Positions 1 to 12,905 of a DNA stretch of 64,000 nucleotides are shown here, one piece after another. Origin of the DNA: Apricaphanius iberus (taxonomy: Eukaryota > Chordata > Actinopteri > Cyprinodontiformes > Aphaniidae); NCBI GenBank assembly GCA_028564705.1, contig JAPXFQ010000831.1, positions 4,030,001 to 4,094,000 on the forward strand. The letters are read 5' to 3'. Under the pieces are notes generated by a model, which saw only the letters and a program-made list of their open reading frames with translations, searched no databases and was not told the DNA's origin. A program made the translations under genes and the position numbers. Numbering within the stretch: position 1 is the stretch's first letter; each line of letters begins with the position of its first letter.

Positions 1-233
1 ACCAGGTGTCTTCTATATTGAGCCTTTTCAGAATATTCTAATTTTCTGAGATACTGAATTTGGTGTTTTCATTAGCTGTCAGTTGTAATAATAAAAATGA
101 AAATTAATAAACACTTGAAATATATCACTATGTGTGGAAGGAAAGTATACAGTATAGAAGTTTCACGTTTTGAATGGAATTACTGAAATAATTCAACTTT
201 TTGATGATATTCTAATTTACTGGCCAGCACCTG
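1..233. mobile_element. Right end of a Tc1/mariner-type non-autonomous DNA transposon (cut by window start)
   Basis: The last ~35 bases before 233 read, in reverse, as a terminal repeat beginning CAGGTGCTGGCCAGTAAATT. This resembles the common fish terminal repeat CAGGTGCATCTCAATAAATT. The stretch at 115-215 also resembles the interior of that family (CACTTGAAATATATCACT, then a TTCAC..GAATTACTGAAATAA segment). The end abuts TA, as expected for a Tc1/mariner target site, and a (TA)n tract follows directly. No transposase is encoded. A second, degraded copy of the same family lies at 47853-48065. Family assignment is from memory of the terminal repeat, not a search. Confidence 0.5.
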
Positions 234-259
234 TATATATATATATATATATATATATA
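234..259. repeat. (TA)n microsatellite
   Basis: Thirteen TA units directly follow the transposon end at 233. The element may have inserted into a TA-rich target, since Tc1/mariner elements duplicate TA. Confidence 0.9.
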
Positions 260-660
260 GGCTCTGGCTACTAGGCCTTCGAGGCAACCTGCTCTGCTTT
301 GCCTTTCCTCCAGAGTCTGGGCACACTCTGCCTCCTGCTGTCAGTGATGAACAGGGCCACCACCCATTCTCCTCCAGCTTCTCCACATACCCTCTTTTCC
401 CGCCCGGCCTGAGACTGAGGACGCGCGATGACATAGGTGTCAGCACAGGTCACAGTGATCCTCTCTGGCTGCGCTGTTCCCACTGGCTCAGGAGCTGCTG
501 CATTCCTATCTTTTCTCAGCCCTCTCCAGTCTCCTCTTGGTGTTCTCATGATCCACATTCCTGCCTATCAAGAGCTCTCTCAGCGAAGCATTATAGGGTC
601 TTGTTACGCTGAAATGTGGAGGAAGAAAAGCCTGTGTGAAACTTTCTATTCAGATTAGAC
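260..660. other. GC-rich unique segment with overlapping open frames; no recognised gene
   Basis: This segment is clearly richer in G and C than its surroundings. On the minus strand it holds a 95-codon open frame at 271-558 (ATG start, segments such as ITVTCADTYVIARPQS and EWVVALFITDSRRQS) and a second overlapping minus frame at 180-446. I do not recognise either product and see no domain. GC-rich sequence has few chance stops, so open frames here are weak evidence. It could be a piece of an old repeat, a retropseudogene or a decayed exon. Confidence 0.2.
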
Positions 661-3600
661 CTGTGTATCTTTATTGTTTTATTCTTCTCCTCTCCCTTCT
701 TATCTTATTTCCCAGTCTTGTAATGGAGTCTGTTTTATCTCTCTATACCTCCCGGACCTGCCACTACATAGTATGCCATTTAGATGGATATACTGCTTTG
801 CAGTTGTCAGAATGTCTTATGCCACTTTGCAGGATATCAGTTCTTGTTTTATAATTGTATCTGAATTTTAGCAACAGCATAATTCTACTGTTACTGGTTC
901 TTGTTCTCTCCTGCTAGATAAAAATCTCCCTACAACCTTAAATTAAAGCCCAGAAAGCAATGAAACCTACCTCAAAATAAATCTTTATAAACTTCATTCA
1001 GCATGAACAACAAAACACAGGGAATCATTAATATTTTAGAGCATGAATACCTGCAGGTGAATGATAAGGTAAAACACAGTAATAAGCACCCAACTATTCA
1101 CAAGGTCAGAAAGTGTTTCTGAATTGCCCCCAGCATCAGATGAGAGCTGCGAAGCTATGTCACAACTGAGACAGATAGAATAATTTAAAATTAATTACAC
1201 ACCAACTAACTGTTAGAAGTTTCCGGTCAACCTAACACATGCAAACGATCTGAGAAGTGTGCCGCCCATTTGCATTCACTCCTACCTGAGTCAAGCATGA
1301 AAACTGGATTTTCTGAAATTCCAGCTGGAAGTCTGTCCAGCTACGTTTCAATTAGCGTTTTTACAAAGTATCTCAGGTTTAATCATGTCTCTGGCTGGAT
1401 GTTTAGGGTGGTCGTTGTCATGTTCTATGTTGCAGACCCAGGTACACAGAGGAGGTTTGGTGTTAAGACTCTCGCCTTTTAATATCAGACTGCGCAGACT
1501 TACAAACAATCTCAAAGGCTCGGGAACTACGACTACAATGGCGATGAAAAATGACGACGAACTGACAAAGACATGGAAGGAACTGCCAAACAGTGAATGC
1601 AATCACATTATGAGTGGTACTGCTGGGAGGTGAAACTCCATTCTCCAGTCTTCTGCGGACGTGCAGAGTTAGCTTTACACCACATATAGTGTGCTACATG
1701 TGGGCCAAAAAGTTCAATTATGGTCTAATCCACTCAGAGCAGCTTTTTTCCACATAGGTTCTCTCTGTCCCCTACATCACTTGTGGCAAGTAGTAAATTG
1801 GGTGTCTTGCTACTCTTACAAAAAAGCCAGATTTCTGGAGTGCTTGGTTATTAGGTGCCCTATCAGCAGATCTGTCACTTTAAGTGGACGTCTATGTCTT
1901 GGTAGGTCTGCAAATGGTCCATCCTCTCTTCATGTCCAGATGAGGGAACAAAATCTTATCAAAGCTCTGGGAGATGTTAAAAACTTTGGATGTTGTTATA
2001 GAACCTAACCCTGCTTTAAACTTATCCACAATGATCTCCCTAACCTCTCTGCTATGTCTTTATAACACTCCTCATTCACAAATGTTCTTTAACAAATTGT
2101 AATCTTGGCTGAATACAAATGCATGCCAGGCAGTTCTGTAACTCCATGTATCATTTTCCTTCCACTTCACAATCACACACAACCGTTTGTTGGTCTGCAT
2201 GTCTAATAAATACTAATGAATCAGATTGAAACTTGTGGTTGTAATGTGACCTCATTTTAAAAGGTTGAGTTGGAAAGAATTTTGCAAGGTTCTGCAGCTT
2301 CCAATGGGATTTTATGGAGGTTTGTTTATTAGGAACAATGTTTATTAGATGGTCAAAAAGGCAAAAATCTCCAGGGCATTTTTTTTCATTTTGTTTAGAT
2401 CAATTACTGATATTTTCTTCAAAAATAAGTTCTTAAAACAATGAGCTCTTACATTTTACATCTTAAATAAATCTTTATTTTCAAAAAGCTTTATATATTA
2501 AAAAAATCACTTTATCATAAACATTTCATTTTAAAGCTAATAAACTGCATTGGTTTTATAACCACATATATATTGTATGATTGTGCATAAAAAAGGCTTA
2601 AAAAGGCTTAACAACCAGATCTTTTTTTTGTTTGTTTTTTTGTTTTGTTTTGTAAAATTAGTTTATGTCGTGCTGACTTAGCAACAGACAACAGTTGAAT
2701 TACTGGAGAGGTTTTTAGCAGAAAAAGAGAAAACTACATCTAAACCGGATTCACCAAAAATGAGCTACAGAAAAATGGCAGCGTTCATTTTTGGAATCAT
2801 CCTGCAGCACATCTACACCATGCTTCAATTTTAATAACACAAACATACATGTGAGCGGAGAGTAAAACATTAGGGATATTTTTTTTCAGGGTAAAGAAAT
2901 AAAACATAAATAAATACAGTTAATGTCAACCACTCGTGAAAAATTGTCTGATTATTTATATTTTCTAATTACGCCCAGCCACTGATTTTCTTTAATTTCA
3001 TGCACAGAAATCAATCATTATCTTTCTAAAACACAAAGACTGCAAGAATTATACGTTTCTCTGGAATTGAGTTTGCTCTGCAGGTCGGGTTCTGCTTATC
3101 AAACTGACATTTCCTGAGAGGCAGCATACTGCTTTTACAATTATCAATTGTAGCCAAACATTTGGAGTGTAATCAGTCCAGGCTGTGCTAATCTGAGATG
3201 AAGGGAAAAAACGAAGAGACACACCGACATGTATTCATAATCAGACTCAGACACAATATCCAGCAATGATAATGTATTTGTGATGTCGTAGTAGCAATCA
3301 ATGAAACACAAGTCCAAGTAAACAATTGTCAGCAGATGAGTTGGTTTTAAAAAAAAATATTGATCAATCCTTAATAAAGGTATTTCATATAGAACTATAC
3401 ATTCCTTTTGCCTCTGTAGTGATCCACTTTAACATTAATAAGATCTTTAGACTAGCGTTTTGCAACTTTCATGACTTTGAATCTTTGACTTCAACCATTT
3501 CTGGTGGACATGTTTTATGCATAAAGAGTCCAAATGTCCACAGCTGTTCGGAAGTTTTCTTTCAGCTTACATTTGTACCTTACTGCATCTTTTACCTTTT

Positions 3601-6049
3601 CCTCGTATTACAGTGTCCTCTCACCCAGGGCAATATTAACAGCTGTTTGAGTGATGGTATTAAACAACCCAGCCATAATCAGATTCTTCCCCCTCTGTGA
3701 GTTTTCACTTTGCTAAAGTCATCATTACCTGAGGGAGACAAGACCTGGAGAAGTCTCATTTTAGTAAGATTTCAGAAGCGAGGTACCCCGGCCTGATATC
3801 TTTATATTCACCTTCTTCTCTGGGTTATGAAGTAACCTCTGCCAAATATGTTTGCTTCTCTCCCTTGGCTAATCTCACATCATCACATTGGGCTGCTGTA
3901 TTGATTTCTGGAGAAAGTAGCCCTAAATTGCTCTTCCTTTGTCAATCTGAAGCTTGTTACCAGGCAACAGGATGACCCAACTCTACTAAAGCCCCTTGAA
4001 TGCCCCCATCACCCCCACCACCACCACTCTAATAGTCAACCTCTAATACCCCCCACCACACTCACACAATAACACACACGCGTAATTACACACCTGATAC
4101 AGTGCCAAAAAAATGCAATTTGAGGAACCCTGTTTTTCCTCTGATGTGCGATGTGGCTCTCTGCTGGTGACAAAATTGTCTTTTATTGAAGGTATAGAAT
4201 TAAATTTGTTGCTGAAAAATTATTATTTCTATAAAAGGCTGAATTTAGTCAGGCAGCTCCATGCATGATTGGAATAATGGGGCATTTTCAGTTCGAAATC
4301 GCCTCTGTGCCGATCAGTTTAACACCAGGACTGCTGCGCTTTAGGCCATGCCGTTAAATATTGCGCTTCAAATTCAAAGCGAGTGGGTGTCAAACCAAAT
4401 TCCTGATAATGTTTCAAACTAAGACAAATTGTTGCTGGCTTTTTGATAGATTGGTCAGATTTTCAAACACAATTAGTCAACTACAATTCTTCATATTAAT
4501 CACATTTTGACAATTCTCCTCTGCTCTCTGCTCTCCTTCCTCATTTATCTCCAGTTGAACCCTTTCAGGCAAGAGTCAGACAGCTTTGATGTGAATTTTG
4601 TCTAATTAAAATATTTAATCTGTGATGCATGAAATAGACATTGGGATCCTAGACGGATAAGTGAGACATACTAATTTATATAACTGAGGAATGTTTGAAG
4701 ACAAATATAGACATCTATGTAAATATACATAGAGGCAGAATCTATAGGTGAAAGCCACCCTGATTAACCTGGCTCTATGTAAAAAGGTTATCACCCCTTA
4801 AACTAGGATAAATGGTCTGTTTGGGGTCCTGCTATAGCATCTCAATTTAAATTTAGTTCCTTAATTAGGTGACTAATTCATTTTTGTGTATTTAACCACT
4901 CAGAGGTGGAATTGCTAGTGAGCTTTGGCTTATTATCCTGCCGCGTAACCCAAGTGTGCTTGAGCTTAAGGTCAAACAGATGGTCAGATATTCTCCCTTC
5001 AGGATTTTATTTTCTGAATCATGACTGTGAAGGTTCGCAATCAGACCATTACTGGATCTTCTCACAATCAGTACCATGAGCTTTTTAGTAATGCTGTTGA
5101 TTTAATTTATAAATCTATTTGGGGCTTGTGGATTTCCAAGTTCATATTGTTTGTTTTGTTTTGTTGTTGTTTTTTTTCCCTCCTCTCTGCTGTCCTGCAC
5201 GTTTCAGACTGAAAAGCTTTCTTGTGTTTTCTTTGTTCCCCTTCCTCTCTTGTATCTTCAACTCTTAACTTTTCCAACCTCTTCTTCTTTCTTTCCCTAA
5301 TTTTCCATCTGTTTGTCCATAATATCAAGAAAAAAAAAGAAAACCCACAGCAATTTGTAATAAATGTTTCTTACACATAGATTATATGTGTAAGTATACG
5401 TTTTCCTCCTATAATATCAAGTTGAGTACTTGGCAAAAACCATAATGCTCACCTTGTGAAAGTAAATCTTTTGAGCTACTACTTGTTAGTCAGGCACCAA
5501 TTCTGAGTGCCACACTGCCAGACGTTCTTGTATGTTTATACATTTTCTTTTTGCTTTTCTTGTTTAAAATGATCAAAAATGTATGATTTCTTCTTTTGCA
5601 TAAATGAATCAAAAGGAATAAATAAATAAAAGGTTAAAGTAAAAGCTAAAACTAAAAGGTAAAAGAAAAATGGGGCATCCCTCTGAGTCTGAACAATGGA
5701 TCGCCCAAATCTATCTATGCCGAATGGTAATGTGGAGTACCTGTACTGGAAAACTCAAAGAAAAAGACAAAGGGGAGTTAAAAACTTGTAACTTAAGACA
5801 AAATCATCTAAAAGAGTGTACCCATCTGCGTAACTTGTCCTAATTAAAACTGTAACAAAATGTAACCTGCTGTGAGAGTGTTACACAAGAACAAACAAAA
5901 TACTGAAACTGGAAGATTGTTTCATCCACCACAATGACCTTTAACCTTAACTAATGCTGCACAGATTCATGCTCTAGATTCTCCTGATGTATTCTTGGGG
6001 TAATCATGGTAGCTTAGACAGTCCTGGGACGGTTCACAGAGGGCTGGAG
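661..6049. other. Unique AT-rich non-coding sequence
   Basis: I see no gene, RNA gene or identifiable transposon here. Local features are low-complexity runs: T/G-rich sequence near 2623-2656, a pyrimidine-rich stretch at 5160-5290, and A-rich AAATAAATAAA-type runs near 5620-5670. A CA/CCC-rich patch lies near 4000-4080. Open frames in this span (for example 3326-3700) are short, compositionally plain and not recognised. Confidence 0.4.
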
Positions 6050-6620
6050 TGGGACCATAGACTGTAAAAAAGAATAGACAGCGCCTCCTCACTTCTCCCC
6101 GTTTACCAGAATGACACACATTCATGGGGGAATTCATGGCGGATTCACAGACTCCTCCTCCCCAGCTCTGACGAAGCATGTTCCTAAAAAGGGCATAGGC
6201 GCGGGATCTTCACTGTAGACTCTGCCCTCGCGGGCCGTGTATTTCGGTCGTAATCACGCCCATTCTGCTCCCGCGTCGTTAGCTCTGATGCTAAAATTGG
6301 CTCGGCCCCCTCATTAATTATGCAAGATTTAAAAAAATTATCTTATGAAAACCAGCCTGGTGCCCAGGTTTTATATGATCCCAGCGTGATCTCAGGAAGA
6401 ATATGTAAGCATAGAAAGTTTAAAACAATGGGTCACCAGGCATTAAAGTTGTTTTTAACGTGTCTAAAGTCCAATGCTTTTCGATGGGGGCCTAGCGGCC
6501 AAATGGAGGTACTACAGCAATGGAGGAGCAATGGCGGCCTCCATGGTATGGGGTCACAAAGCAGACCAGCCAGCGGCCATTGAGTGGGACTCATTTTCAG
6601 CCACTCATTTTTCAGAGAAG
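6050..6620. repeat. Possible dispersed repeat beginning ACCATAGACTGTAAAAAAG
   Basis: The motif ATAGACTGTAAAAAAGA at ~6056-6073 resembles a phrase often seen at the edge of fish dispersed repeats. The following ~500 bases are richer in CpG and GC than the flanks (CGCGGG, GGGCCGTG, CGCGTCG at 6195-6275), as expected for a young CpG-bearing insertion. I found no matching inverted end and no clear target duplication, so the boundaries and class are uncertain. Confidence 0.25.
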
Positions 6621-8105
6621 GGATTTTCCCAATGGCTACACATGCTCCATTCAAGAACAGCTGGGAGACTAGAATGTCGAAATTTCCAAACAACTCCAAA
6701 GTGATTTAAACATGCTGAAATATCTGAATTTGATAAACAAAAAAAGTCTGAAGAAATCCTTTGGGGGCCAAGTACTTTTTTCACAACATTGTTTAGAGTT
6801 ACAATATCTACCTGTATTGGTTCTACTGTTAACTGATTCTGAACAAGCAGACTAATGATGGACAGGGATAGAGGTTTTAATGAAAAACATGACAAACAGT
6901 TGGGGAAATGAAACACTGGTTGCCCATACAAATCACTGTAATAACCGTTTCTACATTAAAGCTATTGTAATAACTTATATGTTGGCTTATTGAGAGTGAG
7001 AGAAGAAAATAAATGCCTATCTGCAGCATTGCTGAATTAATTTCTCATTTTGCTTTTGCATCATCATTTTTTGGGTCTCATTTCCAAAAGGCAGGGGATT
7101 ACACACTAATTACATATCGCATGGTGGGGAACGTCTCTGCCACTGATGAATAAAGGTCCAGATGCTCACAGGGAACCATTTCTGTTTCATTAAGGGTGAA
7201 TACTTACTCTAATAATAAATCACGTGGGGTTCACAGTACAGAGAAGAATGACTTTGAGTTACACCTCTTTGGTTCATATTTGTTCATTTGCCACTATGAT
7301 CTCATGCCATCTTCTCTCTCGTTGGTCTGTAAGGAAAAAATAATGAATGCAAGACTTTTTCTCATCCTGAAATACATAATGTCATAATTTCATCATCATT
7401 GTTAATCACAACTTGTGCAAATCTTTTCTCTGGGTTCATAGAAATGTTTCTGCATATGGTCCCCAGTTCCTTCACGTTAGAAGAATTTTGTCTACCCCCT
7501 TTCTGCCCATATTTAAAGTGCAGCTCTATGAAAATAAAAAAATACAATTCTCCATCACATCCTTTTGCTGATTGAATTGCCTATTCAGAAACAATTCCTA
7601 ACATATGCATGCATGCATGTGTGTGTGCCCACAAGGTAGGGAGGCTGCATTGATAGCCTGAGGCCGCGCTCCTCGGCACGTATCAGATCCAGGCGTAATG
7701 AAGCTGAAAGCCTGGCAGTTGTGAGGCGCATCTGCAACTCCAGAGAGTGATGGGCGTCTCATTCTGCTGCATTTCCCAAGGGATGCTCACACATCTGAGG
7801 ACCCTGCCTGTTGTTTGCACGGTCACTCAGTGCCCCTGAGTACTCACACTGCAGAAGGTCATGCCATGTCTGCTGCAGGATGCCATCTGGAAGGTCTGCT
7901 TGTCTGCACCTTCAGCTTAATATGCTGCCAAGGTGGGTGATGTAACATGCTGTCAATGTTCATCGTACATTAAGCTTGCAGGTTTTGTTTTGGTTTTGGT
8001 TTGATCCAGGTCTGGTTCCACGTTTAATCCAGAGTTGTATAAACGTTATGTTTCAGTTTCCAGTTTCAGAACAACTAACAGAATATTAACAAATAATAAA
8101 ATACA
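6621..8105. other. Unique sequence; no gene seen
   Basis: No gene or transposon is identifiable. A short ATGC repeat occurs at ~7602-7620. The stretch 7630-7960 has higher GC and a mixed, non-repetitive composition that could fit a conserved non-coding element, but nothing specific in it can be named. Confidence 0.35.
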
Positions 8106-8178
8106 TACAGTACAGCCCAAACGTTTGGACACATCTTCTCATTCAATGTGTTTTCATTATTTTCATGACTACATTGTA
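8106..8178. mobile_element. Solitary Tc1-type terminal inverted repeat
   Basis: The stretch starting TACAGTACAGCCCAAACGTT and running through TTCTCATTCAATGTG and TTCATGACTACATTGTA matches, with scattered changes, the terminal repeats of the Tc1-type element at 25593-26133. No partner repeat in inverse orientation and no transposase remnant were seen nearby, so this is one orphan end. Confidence 0.65.
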
Positions 8179-8194
8179 GCTGGGCATGTCATGT

Positions 8195-8280
8195 GTCTGA
8201 CAAAGACCGATATGCAAGTGCTCTGATCCAACTATCGGTATAGTATTGATTTTAAAAAAGTGCTGCCGTTGCATCCCTAA
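8195..8280. mobile_element. hAT-like MITE end fragment
   Basis: The run GATCCAACTATCGGTATAGT followed by a segment ending GTTGCATCCCTA resembles the end of a widespread fish non-autonomous element whose termini read TAGGGATGCAAC. Only one end is visible, directly beside the orphan Tc1 repeat and the L2 fragment. Assignment is from memory. Confidence 0.35.
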
Positions 8281-8820
8281 ATAAAAGGATGGAAAGTAAA
8301 AATAGAAATTAAGTATAAAACAGGAAAAGCATAAGCATAAAACATGAGAGAAAGCAAATAACAAAAAGAATTAAGCATCGTAATCTATTATGATAGAGAA
8401 ACAAACAAACATACAATAAAAGCATGGAAAGTAAAAACAGCAATTTAGATTACAGAAAGTAAAAGAAAAAAATCAGCAGTTAAGCATCATAATAGTTTAC
8501 TGAAAGGCATCTCTAAACAGATGAGTTTTAAGGTTTGATTTAAAGCAGCTAAGTGTTTCAGCAGCTTTGCATCTATCAGGAAGTTTTTTCCAAAGAATGG
8601 AAGCATACAAACTTAACGCTGTTTTTCAATGTTTGATAAAATGTTCTGATTCTAACGATGACTAGTTGAATAGAACGACATCAGGTATCCAAAATTTTTT
8701 GGATAAGCGCTTTAATGATTTATAAGCTAGTAGGAGTGATAGAAAGTCAATTCTCTGAGCTACAGGTAACCAGTGTAAGGACTTTAGAACTGGGTGACTG
8801 GGTGACTAATAAAAATAATT
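8281..8820 (-). mobile_element. L2-type LINE 3' end, minus strand, fragment
   Basis: Read on the minus strand, ~8810-8500 corresponds to the C-terminal end of an L2-type LINE protein: the Y..LNHLKAL-like segment after the thumb, and the region equivalent to the last 80 residues seen better in the copies at 40080-40335 and 40954-41640. Landmarks shared with those copies are AATGATTTATAAGCTAGTA, GTGTAAGGACTTTAGAACTG and GTTTCAGCAGCTTTGCA. The A-rich sequence at 8281-8500 is in the position of the 3' UTR. It is heavily mutated and non-functional. Confidence 0.6.
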
Positions 8821-8944
8821 AATTGCAGTAAAACAGCTTCAATGTATGAGTGTAAGTGTACCAGGACAGAAATGTATTTTTTTCACATTTTTTCCTGATT
8901 ACAGTGAAAGATTACAGTGTTTTAGCCATAATAATATAAATTAA

Positions 8945-9268
8945 ACACAAAAGGAGCTCCCTCGCTTGGGAGTCATCCAGGAGGAGCTCAAAAGAGACCT
9001 GCTGATTCTCTGCATCAAAATGAGTCAGTGAAAATGGTTTGAGCATCTGATCAGGATACCTCTTGGGCACCTCTCTTTGGAGGTTTTCCAGGCACTGGGA
9101 GGAAGGCCCAAAACTCACTGGAGGGATATATATATATCCCATCAAGTCCGGGAAAACCTCGGGATCCCCAAAATGAGCTGGAGCCTGTTGTTGGGAAGAT
9201 GTATGGCTGGGATCTTCCCTGGTCTTTTTTCCCCTGTACAACTCTTAAGCAAAAGATGGATGGACGGA
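8945..9268 (+). pseudogene. Decayed LINE C-terminus (WRDYIS...LGIP type) with TGGATGGA tail
   Basis: The plus strand encodes a remnant of the extreme C-terminus of a non-LTR retrotransposon protein. VFQALGGRPKTHWRDIYISH followed by RENLGIPK aligns with the fish LINE ending VFQACP.GRRP+GRP+TRWRDYIS.LA.ERLGIP. The upstream DNA at ~8960-9070 would encode the preceding segment (..RWFGHLIRMP..). The segment ends in GATGGATGGACGG, the usual tail of this family. Reading frame is lost in several places. LINE clade is not resolved. The DNA also carries a short ATATATATAT run at 9127-9138. Confidence 0.6.
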
Positions 9269-12200
9269 TTTTTGTGGTTAAATTCAGTTTTGATACTTGT
9301 TTATCCTCTGGTTTTCTTTACTCAGTGATGTCAGTAATTCTGTGCAGAACTGCATACGATTGGAGGAGAACCTATCAAGGTTGTAATCAACATCCAAATT
9401 TATGATGACGTACTACAGCTGTGATTTTTAGAGAGGAACCACTTCTTGATCAAAGTCTGTCCTAAAGTACCTCAATTCTGTATTCATCTGATGTAGAGTC
9501 GCTCAAACGCTCCAAATCTGGAGTTGATCTGATCACCGACATTAATATTTCAAGCCAGTCCCAGAGCCTGGGCTGCTATATACATACATCTAAATAAAGA
9601 TTTAATAACAGTGGCCTCAAATGCTTACAGTGCAATCTGCAGCTCTTCCGTCTTCCCTCCCACACTCCACGTATATACATCTGAAGAGTTGAAATGAAAA
9701 CTCTATCTCTATCTGCCTCTGTCTCTGTCTGTAATGAGCACAGCACAGAAGAATAAATGCCTGGCCATTTGCTGTTCGAGCTACATTAAGCACAGAGCCA
9801 GAAGAGATGCTCCTTGGAAGATTTCATAACAGCAGTATAATAAAGAAGGGACCTCTAACCAGCGGTGTACTGCAACCAAGGCACTTAGCCAAAATGACTA
9901 AACTAATAAGCCCCCTTTCTTTCTTGGCTTTTCTGCTACTCTCTTGCAACTCATGCTTCATTTTGTGGCGACTACAGATTTTTTACTGCCATTTTTCTCC
10001 TTGCTCATCATTGTTCTACACAGTGTTGAATTCTCTGCTCATAAAAAGCCTATGTGCAGACAGAAGTGATTGTAATACGCTGAAAAAAACAGGGAAGACT
10101 CTCATCCGAGCAGACAGGCATGTCACGGGGCCTGAGGTGATGGATTCACTCCAGGGTGACATGTTGAAGACAACTTGCTGCCAATGTGGAGCCAGGAAGA
10201 TTTACCATCAGTGTGCGGCTCACTCAATTCTTCTGTCAATTTGCGTAGATTATCTTATAGGAAATCCAATTACTGCAGTGATATGAAAGTATTATTTGTC
10301 AAATTCTGCACACATCCAACGCAGTAAATTCATGCTATCTCCCAGTGCCTCAGCTTGTTCTCTCTAGAAGCCTTTTAGTCTGTGCTCAGCTTCCAAAGGG
10401 GACACTGAATCTATCTGACCCGCTGGCTTTTACTGGGCGTCTTCCAGTGATTCCTAATTACCTTCGGTTTTATGGTCAGACCCTTGTCAGTGCCCTGCAC
10501 AGTTTGTTCCTGTGAAATATGGCTCGGCCTTGGGTTCAAGTGGGGAAAAAACACGGTGAATTGATTAATCAAGGCATGCAGGCTCAACCTCTGTTCGCAG
10601 AGGAGTCAGTTCAATGACACGTTTCCACCTGGGACACATTCCAGGAGTCGGAAGCTGCTTCCCCTCCTTAATTAATTCCTTTATATCATCCCTCAATCTC
10701 CATCTCATCCCCTCTTTTACTGAAGTAGTTGATAAAAATCTTAAGAATTCATTATGCAGAAGATAATTTGGTTATGCAGCGTATTTAATTTTCTTTTTGA
10801 AAGGGATGGGGTGTACAGTTTTAGCTGGTCACAGACGACTGTCCCCTTGGAACATTTCAGCATTTTGGCTTCAAACCTTTACTTTTATTTTTAGGTTATT
10901 TTTGCTCTGATTTTCTGAAATGTGTTTATTTGCCATTTTGTTGCGCTTTCTGTTTTACATTTTCCAATTTGTATACATCCTAAAATAGCCTTATGGTTTG
11001 TCTCATTTAATGCATATTTAACGCATCTTTTGCTTTACTAAGAAAAAAAACCAACAGCACAAAGTTTTTTTGTCATGTCTTATTTTCCAGGACTGTAGTA
11101 GATTTAGCTTTTCAAAGTCTTGCAACCTGTTCAGCAAAACCCACGTATGCAGTTCTTGTATGAATTTGGAGCAGAGCCTGTGTTCCCACAGAACACTCTA
11201 GCCATAAGAATGGCATACCGTCAGGTAATGCACATGTGCAGCAGTTAAACATATGGAGTTGCACATTCATAAAAATTAATTTATTTTAGCATACCTCAGA
11301 CTACAAACGGTAAGTTTTGATGTATTAAATTGCATATTATATACAAATGATCTAATTGCATACCTTATAGAATCACAAGAAATGTTAACAGATATTTACC
11401 ATATATTATTTGTATCAAGTGGAGTTGTAAAATCATGGTACATTTTTAGAGCTTGTGTATTAGAGCCATGGTAGATAAAAGTAGGGCTTGACAAATAGAA
11501 GGAGAGCATATCAATAAAGGAAAACTCATATTGATCGATATCGATAATTATCAATAACTATCACAAAATGTAGAAAAGGTTTTTTAAGCACCTCCCTTGT
11601 CATTTTGTTGTTCTTCAGTGTACTAATTTTAACTAAGAATTAAATTTATTTATTTTTTAAACACATGTTTTAATCATAACTAGGTTTGTATGATACATCA
11701 GTAAATACAAAGAAAAGTAATGTTAATAACATTATGTTATATTATGTTATTAACGTTATGTCATATTATATATGTTTTTAAATTGTTAGTAATTTAAAAT
11801 AAAGGGTTACCTTGACGCTTTTTAATTTTTAAAACATTTCATGACACTTTATAATATTAATGGCTCAAACCTTTGGTTTAGTTTGTCAATAAAGCTTATT
11901 CATTGCTGTACATTTTAAATCAATTATGTTCAACACAAAACACCAGTGGTTTAAATGCTAAATTTACAAGATGCACTTCTGGATTAAAACAATTTACATG
12001 GTAAATTCAGCTCATTTCCATAATCAGAATGATTTCTGCTGAGTTCAGACTTACCAGGAATGCCTCATGAAAACAGCATACCCCATCATTAACTGTGTTT
12101 TCTATTAAACAAGTGGATATCAAAACTGTGTTTTCTATGAAGCAAAGACCTGTTAAAAAAAATCGTACCCTGTCACAAACATTGGTATGTTGTTTCGAGG

Positions 12201-12905
12201 AAGTAGGCTGAATTGTCCGACAGCAGAAAAAAAAAAATCAACTTCCGATACACCACATCGACAGAACACTGGCCCTAGGCGTAGGGTGGTACCTTCTGGA
12301 GGGGGCGGCATTGGAAGCCCAAAATTGTATCTATTCATTTATTATATGACACATACATGTCTTATATAAGCAGTTAGCATGACTTTCTAGTGGTGTTTTG
12401 TTCTGCTGAGAGGTATGTAAAGGAAATACAAACTGCAGAAAGTGATAGGATACTATAACATCTGTAGTTTCCCAATTAATTTACCTGACCCTGAATGTGT
12501 CCTGCAGCACAGCACAGTGGGATTATGAAAAAGAATCCCAAAGCAATCAGCGGAAAGTAATGTAAGGCGGACTCTGCGCGTAAACGAGCTGTTGTTTTTC
12601 ACGAAGACCACAATACTGCTTGAGGGGGTATGGATGCAGGATACAAAATATCTCACGAGTCCCTGGAAAAGCAGTTGTTAGGGGAAAATGTGTACACAAG
12701 TGTTTGATTTTTACTTTGACGAGTCTCACTGTGTGCGTGTTATATATAATACAGTTCTAATCCCACAGTAAACAGTCATAGTAGTTAAACTTTTGAAGTG
12801 TTAACCTATACAAAGATGATTGCTGCAGGTTCCCTGTCCGTCTAAACAGTTTTCACAAAGCTGAGAACATAAATTTGTCCAGGATGTGTTGGTATGGAGA
12901 ACCAG
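9269..12905. other. Unique sequence with possible conserved non-coding stretches
   Basis: No transposon is identified with confidence. An ATG-started open frame at 9807-10286 (159 codons) is described separately. The stretches ~10080-10290 and ~10420-10700 have balanced composition with homeodomain-type TAATTA and TTAATTAATT motifs and could be conserved non-coding DNA, but only comparison with other fish would show that. An 11-base inverted repeat (GTTAATAACAT) occurs at 11722-11754. A TATCGATAATTATCAATA-like phrase near 11535-11560 may be a relic of a small DNA element. Confidence 0.35.
9807..10286 (+). CDS. Unassigned 159-codon open frame, probably chance
   Basis: This is an ATG-to-stop frame with one strongly hydrophobic stretch at about residues 33-70 (LISPLSFLAFLLLSC and following) and several cysteines near residues 120-135 (TTCCQCGARKIYHQC). 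I do not recognise it. It contains no known motif, no upstream coding neighbours and no splice-supported continuation. In a window this size one or two frames of this length are expected by chance. A membrane-type small protein cannot be excluded but is not supported. Confidence 0.1.
   Translation: MLLGRFHNSSIIKKGPLTSGVLQPRHLAKMTKLISPLSFLAFLLLSCNSCFILWRLQIFYCHFSPCSSLFYTVLNSLLIKSLCADRSDCNTLKKTGKTLIRADRHVTGPEVMDSLQGDMLKTTCCQCGARKIYHQCAAHSILLSICVDYLIGNPITAVI

Noticed and set aside
3326..3700. 124-codon plus-strand frame
   Set aside because: Plain AT-rich composition, no motif, no neighbours; probably chance.
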